From positions 2,317,501 to 2,381,500 of the forward strand of contig JAWRVZ010000074.1 of the NCBI GenBank assembly GCA_037043235.1: a DNA stretch of 64,000 bases. Direction: 5' to 3'. The translations under genes were made by a program, and so were the position numbers. The notes beneath the pieces are model-generated. The model made no database searches. It was not told the origin of the DNA and saw only the letters and a program-made list of their open reading frames with translations. Source of the DNA: Rhodeus uyekii (taxonomy: Eukaryota; Chordata; Actinopteri; Cypriniformes; Acheilognathidae). Shown here one piece after another: positions 32,511-44,310 of this stretch; position 1 is the first letter of the stretch, and every line of letters begins with the position of its first letter.

Positions 32511-32910
32511 TCTTGCGTTACGAATCTAACCCTGGTTCCCTGAGGGTAACGATACGCTGCGTCCAAAGCGCTAGGGGAAATAGCCTTGCGTCAGTCACAT
32601 GAAGATCTGTGCAACCAATGAGAGACGAACGCGTGTGAATGCGTCACCGCAGGCACGTGCCGGTGACGTCATGAGGAAGAGCACAAAGCGTGCGCGAAAC
32701 CCGGAAGCGCCAGCAAAAGAGTGTCTGAAGCAGACCTGGAGGCGCAAGGAGCTGAGGCAAAGACGCAGCGTCTCGTTCCCCTCAGGGAACCAGGGTTACA
32801 TTCGTAACCCGAGACGGTCCCTTTCAGGGAACTCGAGCTGCGTCCAAAGCGCTAGGGGAACGCTATACCAACGCCACCTCTGCGACGCCGGCATCCGGGT
32901 GTGTCCCAGC

Positions 32911-33935
32911 TCACTGAGAGAGCACCCTGGTTCCCGGGGCGGCATCGAGGTCCAATTGGTAAAACCTCAAGAATGTGTGCGGCGAGGAACAGCCAGCTGC
33001 AGCACAAACATCAGACAAGGAAACTCCAGAGAAGAGAGCCTTGGATGCCGCCATGCTCCGAGTGGAGTGGGCCCGGACCCTCAACGGAGAAGCATGTCCG
33101 GCCGACTCGTAAGCTAGACAGATAGCCTCGACTATCCACCTGCTTAGGGTTTGCTTAGAAACTGGAGCCCCCTTAGGCGTCCTAAAGCAAACGAACAGTT
33201 GGGCCAACCTACGCCAAGTGACAGTCTTGGGACGTAAGCGTCCAGTGCTCGAACTGGACAGACCTTGTTCTTGCTCCTACTCATGATCGCCAAATGGGGG
33301 GAGGGCAGAAGGCCTGCAGCGTGACAGACCGAGCCACATTAGTGGGAACCTTGGGGACATAGCCTGACCTCGGGTGGAGAAAGGTTTTTCCATCCTGGGC
33401 CGAACTCGAGGCATGAGGGAGCCACCGAGAGGGTCTGAAGATCCCCGACCCTCTTAAGCGAGGCAATAGCCAGCCAAAGAAGGGTCTTAAGAGAGAAGAG
33501 CTTGATAGGGAGCTCCTCCAAAGGTTCAAAGGGTGCCTGGGACAGGCCTTGGAGTACCACAGACCAATCCCAGGCAGACACCCTAGTCTGTGCTGCAGGT
33601 CTCAGCCTTAGTGTGCCACGGAAGAAACGAGTGACTAGGGGGTCCCTGCCCAAGGACACCCCATCCAGAGGTACATGGCAAGCTGATATGGCAGCCACAT
33701 AAACCTTCAAGGTGGAGGGGGACAACCCTGCCGCAAATCTTTCTTGCAGGAACTCCAGCACTTTGCCGACTCAACAGGTTACTGGGTTCACCTGCCTTTC
33801 ACAACACCAAGACGTGAAAAGTTTCCACTTTAAGGTGTAGAGTTTCCTCGTGGAGGGAGCTCTGGACTGAAGGATGGTCTCCACAACCTCGGCTGAGAGA
33901 CCGGATTCTATGAGCTGGCCCCTTCAGAGGCCAGA
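32911..33935 (-). pseudogene. DIRS tyrosine recombinase, decayed
   Basis: The C-terminal frame (33207-32911) keeps HSTR and FLRFYQLD, so the His, second Arg and Tyr of the catalytic set survive. The upstream frame (33761-33339) keeps LEFLQERFAAGLSPSTLK and SLKRVGDLQ. Frameshifts separate the pieces, near 33250-33340 and 33775, and one Trp has changed (AAAGCSSPH versus AAAGWSSPH). Confidence 0.88.
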
Positions 33936-35063
33936 CCCACAGCTTCACCAGAACTCCCGGGAGCAGAGTGATCGGGGGAAAGGCGTACAGGCGTAACCTC
34001 AGCCACGCATATACCAAGCCCACAGAGGGCAGTGGGTGTTCTCTACTGAGGCAAACAGGTCGACCTGTGCCTTCTGTATCTTTCCCAAATCTGCTCCAGA
34101 TAAGAAGGGGACCAAGAGTTCTAGCCCTCGGGGAGAACCCCTGGTTTTCAGCCACCACTGCAGGAGTCTCATGCCCAGCCGGCCCAGTGGAACAACGCTG
34201 GAGCCGCTGCATGAGCCCTAACACCCTTCACGTGAGTGGCTGCCCCTTGATACTCTTGACGGCTGAACGAAAGGCCTGAATGCACCCGGGGAAGAGCATT
34301 TTGAGTCCCAAATGACTGCCAAGAAAGTGGTTCTCTGTGTGGGAGAAAGTACACTCTTCTTGGAGTTCAGCCTTAACCTCAGCTCCTTTATGTGCGGGCA
34401 CAGCATCTCGATGTTGTGCAGCTAACTGCGGCGACTTGGCGAAAATAAGCCATAGTCGTCGAAATAGTTTAGGACACGATAGTTCCTTGCAAGTGCAGCG
34501 GAGCTTAGAGCAGCGTCCACTCCTAGGTGAACGTGCAGGGCGAGAGCGCCAGACCGAAAAGGAAGCACCGATACTGGTACGCCTTCCCCCCTGAAGGCGA
34601 ACCACAGGAACTTCCCACTGTGGAAGGATGGAGACGAGGGATTATACGTCTCTGATGTCGACCGTGCCGGACCAGTTATAGGACCTGATCTGTACTACGA
34701 TCTGCTTGAGCGTCATATCTCATTCATATTGAATTTTAGACACATAATTGTGACGCAAGTTAAGAGACGCAAATTAAGAGACGCAAATCCAGAATGGGCC
34801 GCAACCCTCCATCCTCCCTTGGAACTATGAAGTACCGGCTGTAAAACCCGGACTTGCTGTTCGCGAGGGGTACATACTCGATGGCCCCTTTCGCCAGCAG
34901 AGTGTCTACTTCTTGCTCCATGACCAGAGCCTGCTGGGCTTTTTTTTACCGTGCGCAGGACCCACTGAGAGATACCGGGTAGCCGTGACCACGCAGCCCG
35001 AAACTCTACTAAGGGAACCAGCCTCCCTGGGCTGGTCTCTGGTACTGTGAACATATTCACCAC
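33936..35063 (-). pseudogene. DIRS RT / methyltransferase-like frame, RNase H deleted
   Basis: Pieces include SRLPGISQWVLRTV and FASLNL-type RT start (35063-34713), then RT remnants to about 34230. The sequence then jumps to SRFGKDTEGTGRPVCL and LRLRLYAFPP (34140-33960). Compared with the intact copy, about 500 bp covering RNase H (equivalent of 14290-14790) and two further pieces are missing. Stops are frequent. The RT catalytic YIDD region is changed. Confidence 0.85.
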
Positions 35064-35287
35064 TGAGCCGGGGCTTCCAGAACTCGGGTGGAATGCTCTA
35101 GGACCCTCCTTAGAGGGGGTGGTTTTCCCGTGGCGGGCTGACTGGAGCTGCAGATGGGAGACACCACCTTGTTGCGGCTTAGCGTCAGGACCGCTTCGTT
35201 CTAGCCTTCTAAGTGTTAAGGAAAACCCTCAAATCACCCATTTTACCCGAAGACTGAACTGGATTTGTCGGCCCGACTTTCCAAGGT

Positions 35288-36490
35288 TTACCCGAGGAAG
35301 TCGGGTAGAGACACTTTCCTTTTGAACGGCCCTGTGTGCGGAGCTTTGAGACCGCGAATGATCGGCGGTCTCACGTGGAGGGCGGCGGGGAAGAACTTTA
35401 CCGAACGCCGCCTGCTATCGTGAGCCTCCTGGAACTTGTCGACGACGCTTTTTACGGCATCGCCAAACAAGCCCGAAGGGGAAAGAGGGGCATCCAGCAG
35501 CACAAATTTATCTTTGTTCTCCATGGCCGATAAATTGAGCCATAAATGTCTCTCCATGTCCACCAGAGCTGCCATGGAACGGCCGACAGAGTAGGCCATC
35601 TCCCTAGCGGCCCTAAGAGACAAATCCACGGTCCGGCGCAGCTACGACACTGCCTCCGGACCGATACCACCGCCCTCGTTGAGGTCCCCAAGCAACTCTG
35701 CCTGATCGGCCTGCAGCAGTGCCGTAGTATGCAGGCACACAGCAGCCTGGCTCGAAGCAGAGTATGCTTCCCCCACTAAAGACGATGTGACGCGCATTGG
35801 CTTGGTGGGGAGCGCCAGAGCTTTAACACATCGTGTTGAGGCCCGACAAGATTTGTATACATAGCACTAGCTGATCTAGATACCTCGGCCTGGAGATCGG
35901 AAATAAAAGGCATAGCTCGGCGCGGGGGAGTGACGCGAGCAGGCAGGTAGCGCTCGTCCAAAATACTCTTTCTAGGACGAGCACTCCTGGTCTCCGACGG
36001 CAAATCCATATCCAGACGCGAGACCGCTCGCACCACAACCTCAACTAGCTCCTCAAATGCCGGTGAGGAGGGTGGCGAATCCTCCCCACCGAGTCGGCAC
36101 TAGCTAAATCCATGTCATCTGAACTAGATAAGGTTAGTGCCGGAGCCCCAGCACGATCGTCTCTCGGGGAGCGCTCGTGACTGGGACCCGCCTCATCTCG
36201 TGAGGGCTGAGATAAGGGAGGACCCATCCCAGCCGGCTCAGCGAGATCCATTTGCTTGATTCATTTGTAATCCCCATGACTGCGAGCGCCGCAAAACCTT
36301 GGCTACTGCAGGTCCAGAACCACGTGGAAAACTAGCCTGAGCGGCCTCATACAGACCGCCAGGCGGGAGCGGAGCGGGTTTCGGGTTTCGCGCGCGCTTT
36401 ATGCTCTTCCTCATGACGTCACCGGCACGTGCCGGCGGTGACGCATTCACACGCGTTCGTCTCTCATTGGTTGCGCAGATCTTCACGTGA
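35288..36490 (-). pseudogene. DIRS gag, decayed
   Basis: Recognisable blocks shared with the intact gag: LSLRAAREMAYSVGRSMAAL (35629 downward), LDAPLSPSGLFGDAVKSVVD, LTLSSSDDMDLASADS (near 36150) and ERYLPARVTPPRRAMPF (near 35950). Several frame changes and a missing N-terminal Cys-rich part leave it non-coding. Confidence 0.85.
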
Positions 36491-36550
36491 CTGACGCAAG
36501 GCTATTTACCCTAGCGCTTTGGACGCAGCTCGAGTTCCCTGAAAGGGAAC

Positions 36551-36787
36551 CTGTATAAGATCAACTTTATTACTATTGTTCTAAATATGTCTTGCCATGG
36601 GTGAAAAGTGATGCAGACAAGAAAAGAGGTACTTACCAAATGGTAACTTACCAAATGCGGAGGAGAACGCATAAAACAGATCTGTTTAAAGGGGGCATTC
36701 CCAATCTGGATTATGTCATTTGGGTAGGTCACTAATTTATCCTTAAACATTTGTGACAACAGCAGTGACATCAGTGAAACTGCCTTG

Positions 36788-36847
<60 letters not shown>

Positions 36848-38711
36848 ACTTGTATATAGTATTTTTAGAATACTTATACTGCAAGATTTACTAAATGTCA
36901 GAAATAAATTGACTTCTATGTTTATAATTGATGTATCCTGTTAAGCCTAAATAGACCACTGAAAAGTAATTTGTTTTATTTTAAGTATATTAAAGTACAT
37001 CTACTTTAGGTCATATTCGATTTGCTTATCTAACCTGAGAATAATAAAATAAGGTGAAGGTGTCAAATTACACACTGTAAAAAAAATCACACATTCAATT
37101 CACAGTCAAATAACAATTGTGTATTTTGTTTGTTACAAATTTTAGTAAGAGGCATTCTAAGTTTTTTTATTACATTTTGCACATTCATCTTTTTTATGAC
37201 ATCAAAACATTATTTGACTTGTATGCCACAAAACATGGTTTCCATTGTTTTTTTCTAAATATCTTTAATCTTAATAGCAGTTGAGATGTACAGAGTTAAT
37301 CTTTTTAAATAATTATTACAAAAAACTACTAATTACTTTTACAAAAAATTGTATTGTTGCTTACATTTTCACACCACACCTAATATATCTTTATCAGTGT
37401 GCAACATATATCTTTTTTTATTATTTAAAGTAAAAACAGCTTGTGTTAAAACTAAGATCTACTTTGCTCTGAAGCATAGAAGAATTAGCTTTCAGTTAGT
37501 ATGTAGATGAAAGCTGTCTGTGTAGAAGCACCACAGTATCAGAGGAATAGACCAATTACTGTCATTTTGAAAAAGCACAGCTGGTGCAGTTCCTTTTACA
37601 CATCATTTTTCAGACAACCCAGTAACTTATAGACTGTGTGGTTGTCAACTGAATGCTGATAAATTAAAAATATATATTCTGCCTTGTAGAGAAAAACTGA
37701 ATTTTGTAATAGAATGAGAACCAATTAAAATGGTCATGAATCATGGCCCACAGCTATGTTGATAGACCTTTATTTTAAAAGGGTGCGGTGGGAAATGTAA
37801 TTTGAACACCACCTCTTCGCCTCCACTCAAAGAGAGCATATATTATCTCAGAGAGATATTCATCACATCTAAAGGCCACACTCTGGAATGAAATGGAACA
37901 GGGTGCACAAAATATGAGATGAGCCGTCTCTTGAGATATCCACAGTTGTGCTCTATAATGCTATTTCCATCAGATGATCCCAAAATGAGGTAATTTCCAG
38001 TCCTAACTCTGCCTTACTGATGGGTTCATCAGGACACCGTGCATATCCCCCTCAAGACTTGAAAACTCATAAATAAGAAAACCACAGCATAATCACCCAT
38101 AAGCAGAAAACTGCAGACAAACAGTTATCTACCAATCAACACCTGAACAAGTTGTAATTGGCAAACACAAAAGGTTGTTAATCAGGAAATAAAATAAGAA
38201 ATGCATGACCTGCATCCTATGGTTTCACACTGTGTGCTTTTGAAAATGGTGAGGAATTTACTTGAATTATTAATTTTTATACGCCCAAACAAACACACAA
38301 AGTAAAATAGTGACTACGGGGAAAAATCACATTTAATGTTTGTTGTGCTTGTTTTTTCTAGCAGTGTTTTATACTTTTTTACGTGATGGTATCAAACACA
38401 TACTTCAAACATGTTTTAAATCATTATATTTTATATTAAGTTAACATAAACTCAAATGGCCAGACATGAGGAGTCGATATAATACATAATTTAACATAAA
38501 GGTTAAAGTGCACTTATCTTTCCAAAATTTCAGGTACATGGTTTTTATGTTGTAATTGTAAGCAGTTTATTCATTTCTGTAGACCAATGCTACCTTATAT
38601 ATTTGATCATTTTCTTGTAATTATTTGTGCTAAATTGTTTTAATGTTCACATTTTGATTCAAAGCTTACCAGCTACGTATTTTGAACGTCTTTATGTTTT
38701 GTTTTTCTTAC
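36551..38711. other. AT-rich intron sequence next to exon 1
   Basis: Apart from the TA run at 36790-36843, no element is recognised. It is the longest repeat-poor stretch near the gene's first exon and could hold regulatory DNA, but no specific site is supported. Confidence 0.5.
36790..36843. repeat. (TA)n microsatellite
   Basis: Pure TA run of about 27 units. Confidence 0.97.
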
Positions 38712-38950
38712 CTGACCACCCCGTACATTACTAGGATGTTTCCCAGGAGTCCCACCACGCAGATAACGGAGTAAAGAGCAGTGATGGAAATGGCGATGAT
38801 GATTCCCGCGGGGCTCTTTACCGGGTTAGGCTCGGTGTAGTTCATCCCGTCCGGAACGAAACCCATAACGTCGTCAGGAAAAGTACCATTGAACGGGTTA
38901 ATGGAGTAAAGGTCTGACATGTCTTCACCGGGAATGACGGACGGCTCCAT
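38712..38950 (-). CDS. oprd1: Delta-type opioid receptor, exon 1 (start codon to TM1)
   Basis: The exon encodes 79 full codons plus two bases. The start at 38950 has a good context (GCAATGG: purine at -3, G at +4). The extracellular N-terminus carries two N-glycosylation sequons, N21-G-T and N37-Y-T. TM1 runs about residues 48-76 and contains the class A GN motif (GLLGNILVM, N71). The exon ends GTGGTCAG|GTAAGA at 38712/38711, a strong donor. Joining AG to the A of exon 2 gives the family-typical VVRYTKLK. The N-terminus resembles fish delta-type receptors (MEP start, YSINPFNGTF). It is the 5'-most coding exon; any upstream non-coding exon cannot be seen. Confidence 0.95.
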
Positions 38951-39290
38951 TGCTTCAGTGTCTCTGCCCGCTCACTGAAGGAACGGAAAGTTGTGCCTGA
39001 CGATTTGAACTTCTTGATGTCAGAGCGGGGTGAAAAATATACAACTATAAGCTCGATTTGTGAAGGAATGGTCTCGCGTTTAATATAAACTAAAGTCCAT
39101 CAAGGGCGAGTGACACCTACGAATAAAGCTTCCCTTCGTTCAGCTTCCATCTACAGGTGTGAGACGAGCGCTGTTATTTGAAGGGATCTGCTAGAAGGCT
39201 CAAACTTGTGCTTTTTTATGTGAGGGGAGTGAGTGAGTCGGAGGGAGAGCTTAACTACGTCAGCCTGCTATGCTGCATTCCGGATTCCCG
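38951..39290 (-). promoter_or_regulatory. oprd1 5' flank / presumed 5' UTR and promoter
   Basis: This DNA lies directly upstream of the start codon and is less AT-rich than its surroundings. It is free of recognisable repeats until the TA/TG run and SINE at 39.4 kb. A TATA-like stretch reads on the minus strand near 39023-39050. The assignment rests on position only; no transcription start can be read from sequence. Confidence 0.3.
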
Positions 39291-39425
39291 ACAGCAGTTG
39301 ACAACTTATATAATAACACTAGATATTTGACAGCAAGACTGAATTATTGGAGAACTAAGGTATTGCTCACAGTAAAACGAAGCATAAAATATTTTTATAG
39401 GTGTAACCATGAAATCTTGAAATTT

Positions 39426-39462
<37 letters not shown>

Positions 39463-39470
39463 ATATATAT
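39426..39470. repeat. (TA)n(TG)n(TA)n compound microsatellite
   Basis: TA run, then seven TG units, then TA again. Confidence 0.92.
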
Positions 39471-39477
39471 ATCAAAC

Positions 39478-39600
39478 AGTAGACGACAAGGTCATGGGTT
39501 CGATTCCCAGGCAAAATCTGAATAGAATGTCAATGTGTATCTTGAATGTAATTTAAATCGCTTTGGATAAAGGTGTCTGCCAAATGCATGAATGGAGAAA
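39478..39600 (+). mobile_element. SINE fragment (conserved fish central/tail domain)
   Basis: AAGGTCATGGGTTCGATTCC is a B-box-like tRNA part. It is followed after about 50 bases by ATCGCTTTGGATAAAGGTGT, then CTGCCAAATGCATGAAT. This tail is widespread in teleost tRNA-derived SINEs. The A-box part is lost. Confidence 0.7.
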
Positions 39601-39941
39601 AAAAAAAATAATAATTATATATAAAGCAATACCTCAGTTTAAGAGTTTAATTCGTTCCAAGAGTGAGCTCGTAACCCAAAATGCTCATACACCAAAACAA
39701 TTTTCCCCATAAGAATGCACTAAAAATCAATTGATTCGTTCCACATGACCATACATGCCCATTTTAAATATTGTTATATTATTTTAAATATTTTATTTTA
39801 AACTTACTTTAAATTTACCGTAAATTCACTTTATTTTAAAATATTTAGGTTTTACCCTATTAATTACAGTTAAAATTATAACCATTAAGATCTCATATAA
39901 ATACTAATTAATAATGGCCAATTAAACTCTAAAAACACTTG

Positions 39942-40276
39942 TGGAGGAGACAAGAGGAGGGAGGAGCGGGGAAAGCAAGGGAAAACACAAAATCCGGATT
40001 CAAGTGCAAATGAGTGAATTTATTATAATAGTGCAGAAAAAAAATTAAGTGATAATTCAGAGTGAAGGTCGTGGAACATGGAACACGGGAGCCGCGAACA
40101 AATTCATGAGAGCCAAAGACAGTGCGGACTCGACAACACAAGAGTGGAGAGAAGTGAGCTAAATAGGCAGATGATATGAGAATCAGGTGAGTCAGTGCTC
40201 CTTGGCCCCTTTCACGCACACACACACACACACACACAGGCAGAACTAGGAGACAATGAATTCATGAACCATGACA
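39942..40276 (-). mobile_element. Solo LTR inside the pogo-like element
   Basis: On the minus strand it begins TGTCATGGTTCATGAATTC and continues through a CA/GT microsatellite (40217-40238) to about 39942. The left end is less clear (TGGAGGAGAC), and no matching 5-bp flank was found. The same LTR start sits at the same place in copy B. Confidence 0.6.
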
Positions 40277-41039
40277 GTTACTGCTTAGTATATTTCACTA
40301 CGTGAACAATAGCGATTAATTAATGTTAACAACACGTAAAACCGCTGTAAATCACTTATAAAAGTATGCACGCAAACCGAGCGATGCTAAGAGAATGAAC
40401 GAGTATTATGAGAGGCTGTGTTTAGGAGATTTCCAGTAAAAATGCTTGCGACGATGCTGAGCATCAGGGGCCTCATGTACTAACACTTGCGTTGAATTCA
40501 TACTGACACATTATGTACGGACAAAGCTATGAATGTGCGAACGCACAAAAAAATCCAGATGTATCAATCTCTGCGTTCGAAGGATCCCGCGCATATTCTC
40601 TTTGTACATCCCGATTAACGTAAAATTGAGCACACATGCACGAGCGCAACACTCCACCCAGTCTCCTCCCTTAATTAAACTGATTTAAATATGGTAATGA
40701 GTCCACTTGGGCAAAAGCAAGCGGCACAAAACGAAAGAGAAAGTACAGAAAGTGAATTGGAGGTGCTACTATCGGAGGTAGAAATTAAAAAAAATTTTTT
40801 TGGAACTTTGTCCTTCGGAATTAATAAAAAAAGGAAAAAAATATGAGTTGGGGAGTTTGGCTGATGCCGTCAATGCGGTTGGATCTGAAAGTCGCACTGT
40901 AAATGATCTTAAAAAGAAACGGTCTGATAATTGTCTTTAGTGGATAAACGCGTCTCCTGAAGGGTTGTTGTATAATTAAATGCAAATAAATAAAAATAAA
41001 AAGTACTATTAGATAGAACCATAACTTTAAATAACATCA

Positions 41040-41662
41040 CTCACCAAGAAGCCACCCATCGCGCACCCTGCCAGCTGCCACCCAACCATGCTGTTTGTAA
41101 GGATGTATGAATCATGGGTTGACCCAGGTCACCTTGCCACAATATTTTTTAGGCGTATTTGCGCATCACATATAATCTGCACATTTATTGAATGGAAATG
41201 TTTCCGATTCTCGTATGCAAATTCATCTTCAGATGGTGCCTTATATGTGTGTGCAGTCGATCGCTCCGATTACATTAGGGAAACCGGCTATCGCTGCAAA
41301 TTGAATTTTAATGTTTGGCTGGTCAACTGCATCATATAGGAACCATCAAATGGGCATTGCGCGGCGTTGCGCGGCTCAATTGACTCGCTTATTTCTGAGC
41401 GGTCTGCCAGTTCCCTTTGGAAATAATCATTTGCCAGGAAACCAAGCGTTGTCAGCACCTGTAACGGAATGGGTATTGCGTGTTTCCTCGCAGTCTCTCT
41501 CTCTAGATTCGGACCCAATTAGATTCGGAGGATAGCCCTTGAAAATCTGAAATGGCTGATAAGGCAGTCATCCTGGGCCAGAAAATCATTGTGGTCCCTA
41601 AAAACTCGTTCTCTTCGGATTCTGCCATTAGCAATGTCCTCTAATATTGCCAAAGCTGCCAT
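41040..41662 (-). pseudogene. Harbinger (HARBI1-like) transposase relic
   Basis: From the ATG at 41662 it reads GRIRRERVFRDHNDFLAQDD and then, after a stop near 41535, RKHAIPIPLQVLTTLGFLAN and FQRELADRSEIS. Further blocks in other frames give FAAIAGFPNVIGAIDCTH-like text (first catalytic Asp region) and NIVARW-like text. Several stops and frameshifts, and no complete DDE set. Confidence 0.78.
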
Positions 41663-41767
41663 TGCCAAAGACTAATTGTTCATTTTACCCTTCAATTTGC
41701 ACGTGCTTTTATATGTTCTTACTTAATTGCATAATTTATAGAATATTCCCATAAGGCTTGTGTGACA

Positions 41768-41772
<5 letters not shown>

Positions 41773-41850
<78 letters not shown>
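41773..41850. repeat. (TA)n microsatellite
   Basis: About 39 TA units inside the Harbinger element. Confidence 0.97.
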
Positions 41851-41853
<3 letters not shown>

Positions 41854-42266
41854 GATTTTATACATTGCAAATAAATAGCAATGCTTCACACAGACTTATG
41901 GGACAATTCGTTGTATAATGTTTGCAGCTTCACTTCATTGCCTGTAGGAGTCGCCAATGGACAAAACAATGAGATATGTACTTACACCTGACATGAACTT
42001 GCCGTGGAGAAACGCACATTGTCACGTTAGTTTCACTTTTAGTACATCCGACCGTGAGCGTGAAAGCTGGCGAACGCAACGTTTTTGTGCGTAAGTAGTG
42101 TTGATACATGAGGCCCCAGGACTTTTCCACACAAAAATGCGCGTGGGTGAGGGAAAAATGTTCTCGCACTCCGATACAATGCTCGTATACAATGCATTTG
42201 ACCCTCCATGCTCTTACACCGATTTACTCATATACAAAGTCACTTGTAAACCGAGGTATTACTGTA

Positions 42267-43005
42267 TATATATATATATATATATACTGCATATATATAT
42301 TTTGAGCACTAGTCAACTCTATCAGTCTCTGACATAAAACCTGACAGAGTTGACAAAATGATTTTTTTTTCCACCTCAACCACATCTTGCATAGTGAAGC
42401 AATTTTTTTCCCTCAGTTGTAGCTGCTTTAATAAACGTATAAAAAATGCCAAGATTTATCCCAAAACTATTTACGGAAACTTTTTCACCGAAATGACAGT
42501 CTGTTAAAGGTGTTTATCTGTTTATCTGTCATACTGTGAGATCCACAATGAGCAGGTAAAAGAAAGAGTTTCTCAGAGTTAAAGATGATCCTGACATTGC
42601 CTGAAATTTGCCAGGGAAAATGAAGGGGACACAACCAATAAACCAATATACACTATAACAGAATGCAAACGTGAATTAAAACAAACTCAAAACAAAACAG
42701 TACACCCCCTTGGCTTATAGAATTGATTAATTCTAGCATTGAGTTCAAAGCAGCAGCCATATGTGCGCTCATACGAGGTGCGCGATCTTTAACAAAGATC
42801 ATCTTCATCGTCATAAAGAAGAATCTTTCATTATCGTACCAAAGTACTTAGCATTGTAGCAAGATGCAAACGTAGAAGTGACTTACTCAAGAATATTACA
42901 GAATCAATCATGTGGGATTATATACATAATGTTTTATTAAACAAACGTTAAACACAAAACATAGACCGACTTAACGGAGAGTGAGAGAAAGAGATGTTTG
43001 AGAGA

Positions 43006-43057
<52 letters not shown>

Positions 43058-43963
43058 AAGGAAACGACATTCCTACAGACAATTAAACCTTTGAGAAAAC
43101 CAGCATGGAAATTCACCTTTTAAAAGGGGCAGATAGCTTTAAACGCATTTAGAGTTCGTAAACAATACTTGCATTAGGTCTCTTGTGTGTGCAGAGTTAC
43201 CAAGCCTTGCATTGAGAGAGATTCTTTCATTGGATGCTGGTCCTTTCTTGGGTCGTTTGTTTGAATTGCGGGAGATTCAAATTGCTGTTGTTCTGAAGGT
43301 GCAGTCGCTGGAGGGGGAAGGGATTTGCAGGAAGAGTTTCAAGAGAAGAAGAGTTCAAGAGAGGACAAGACAAGAAGAGAGAGATGTTTGGATCTCAGGG
43401 GTCTTTATAGAAACATAGGGACACTCCCACACCTTGGCTGTGGAGCCAGTCGCTGGCTTGGAGGTGGATGCTGGGAAATTTCCTTTTATCTCTGTTCAAC
43501 CTAATTTGCATCATTTATTATCCTGTTGGAGTTTTTCAGAGTTTGATGCAACAATGATTAGAAATTACATAATGCATTTCAGCATTAAACAAAATACAGA
43601 TTCGGAAAGCGAAGGCTGAACGAATTCAAATGATACAAAGAAAGGTGGAAAGACATAAAGAGAGTGGTCTCTTTTAACAAGGTTATACACATTTAAACGT
43701 CTAAATGAACTACCACACATAACTAAAAAGACTACACATGGAGGGCATGCATACATACATCAGGAAATATCATAGACAGGATTGAGATGGCTGTGGATGA
43801 GTTTCCATAGAGTATGTAGGCATTTTGTGTATCCCGTGTGTGTGTGTGTCAGGAGATGGGGTGTGTGTGTGTCGGGAGATGGTCGGGGGAAGGCCTTGGG
43901 GAACAAAGGGTTTTATTGCCCCAGGGCCATAAAATTACTGTCTCTACAGACAAAGAGGCAGTC
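42267..43963. other. Uncharacterised intergenic block, possibly a decayed LTR or retroviral-type sequence
   Basis: It contains a GA run (43011-43046). Two plus-strand frames of 77 and 61 codons (43185 and 43434) show no motif I know. ACATAATGTTTTATTAAACA near 42928 could be an inverted polyadenylation region. No long terminal repeats were found, so no family is claimed. Confidence 0.35.
43011..43046. repeat. (GA)n microsatellite
   Basis: GA run of about 18 units. Confidence 0.95.
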
Positions 43964-44310
43964 TGAGGGCCCGTCCACACGGGAACGCGAATCACTGTAA
44001 CCGCATACATTTCGTATTGGATTGGCGTTGCGTCCACACGGATCCGGCGTTCTGGGTGGCTGAATCCGCTCTCTTTGGAGAACGGGTTCTAAAGTGGAAA
44101 GATCTGAGAACGACACCCTTGCATTCTCGTGTGGACGGCCAATCCGCATCTTTTGAGAGAACGATGATGTCATCACATCACGTGTCGGCTGCGTCACACG
44201 TAACAGCAACAACAGTAATGGCGGACTACATGATTGTGCTCGTGCTGTAGAACGGCTAAAAGCACATAAAGTTGCCTTTTACGGATCTGGTTTTGCGTTT
44301 CCATCGTGAT

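Larger units (their letters stand above)
32511..36550 (-). mobile_element. Decayed DIRS1-like element (opposite strand to the intact copy)
   Basis: It has the same family layout as 11435-16595 but inverted and about 1.1 kb shorter. The right edge ends GTTCCCTGAAAGGGAAC at 36550, and the left edge near 32511 reads as the other family end. Inverted terminal repeats (about 32562-32700 and 36390-36530), the ICR (about 32766-32870) and remnants of all three frames are present. Numerous stops, frameshifts and deletions are present, and the RNase H part is gone. It runs parallel to oprd1. Confidence 0.9.
40468..42116 (-). mobile_element. PIF/Harbinger-type element, copy 1
   Basis: The inverted ends GGGCCTCATGTA (left) and TACATGAGGCCC (right; internal bases vary) are flanked by 3-bp duplications CAG (40465-40467 and 42117-42119). 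A decayed transposase lies on the minus strand. An 80-bp TA run (41773-41850) has expanded inside. The sibling is at 53785 in opposite orientation. Confidence 0.88.
39624..42264 (-). mobile_element. Pogo/Tigger-like element with nested LTR and Harbinger (copy A)
   Basis: The right end is the inverse of CAGTAATACCTCGGTTTAC, and the left end is the related AGCAATACCTCAGTTT. TA flanks both sides (39622-39623 and 42265-42266). The interior has no transposase. An LTR (39942-40276) and a Harbinger element (40468-42116) lie inside. Copy B of the same family is at 58773. Confidence 0.8.

Noticed and set aside
43185..43619. Two short frames as genes
   Set aside because: No known motif, no splice context, and no repeat or conservation support.
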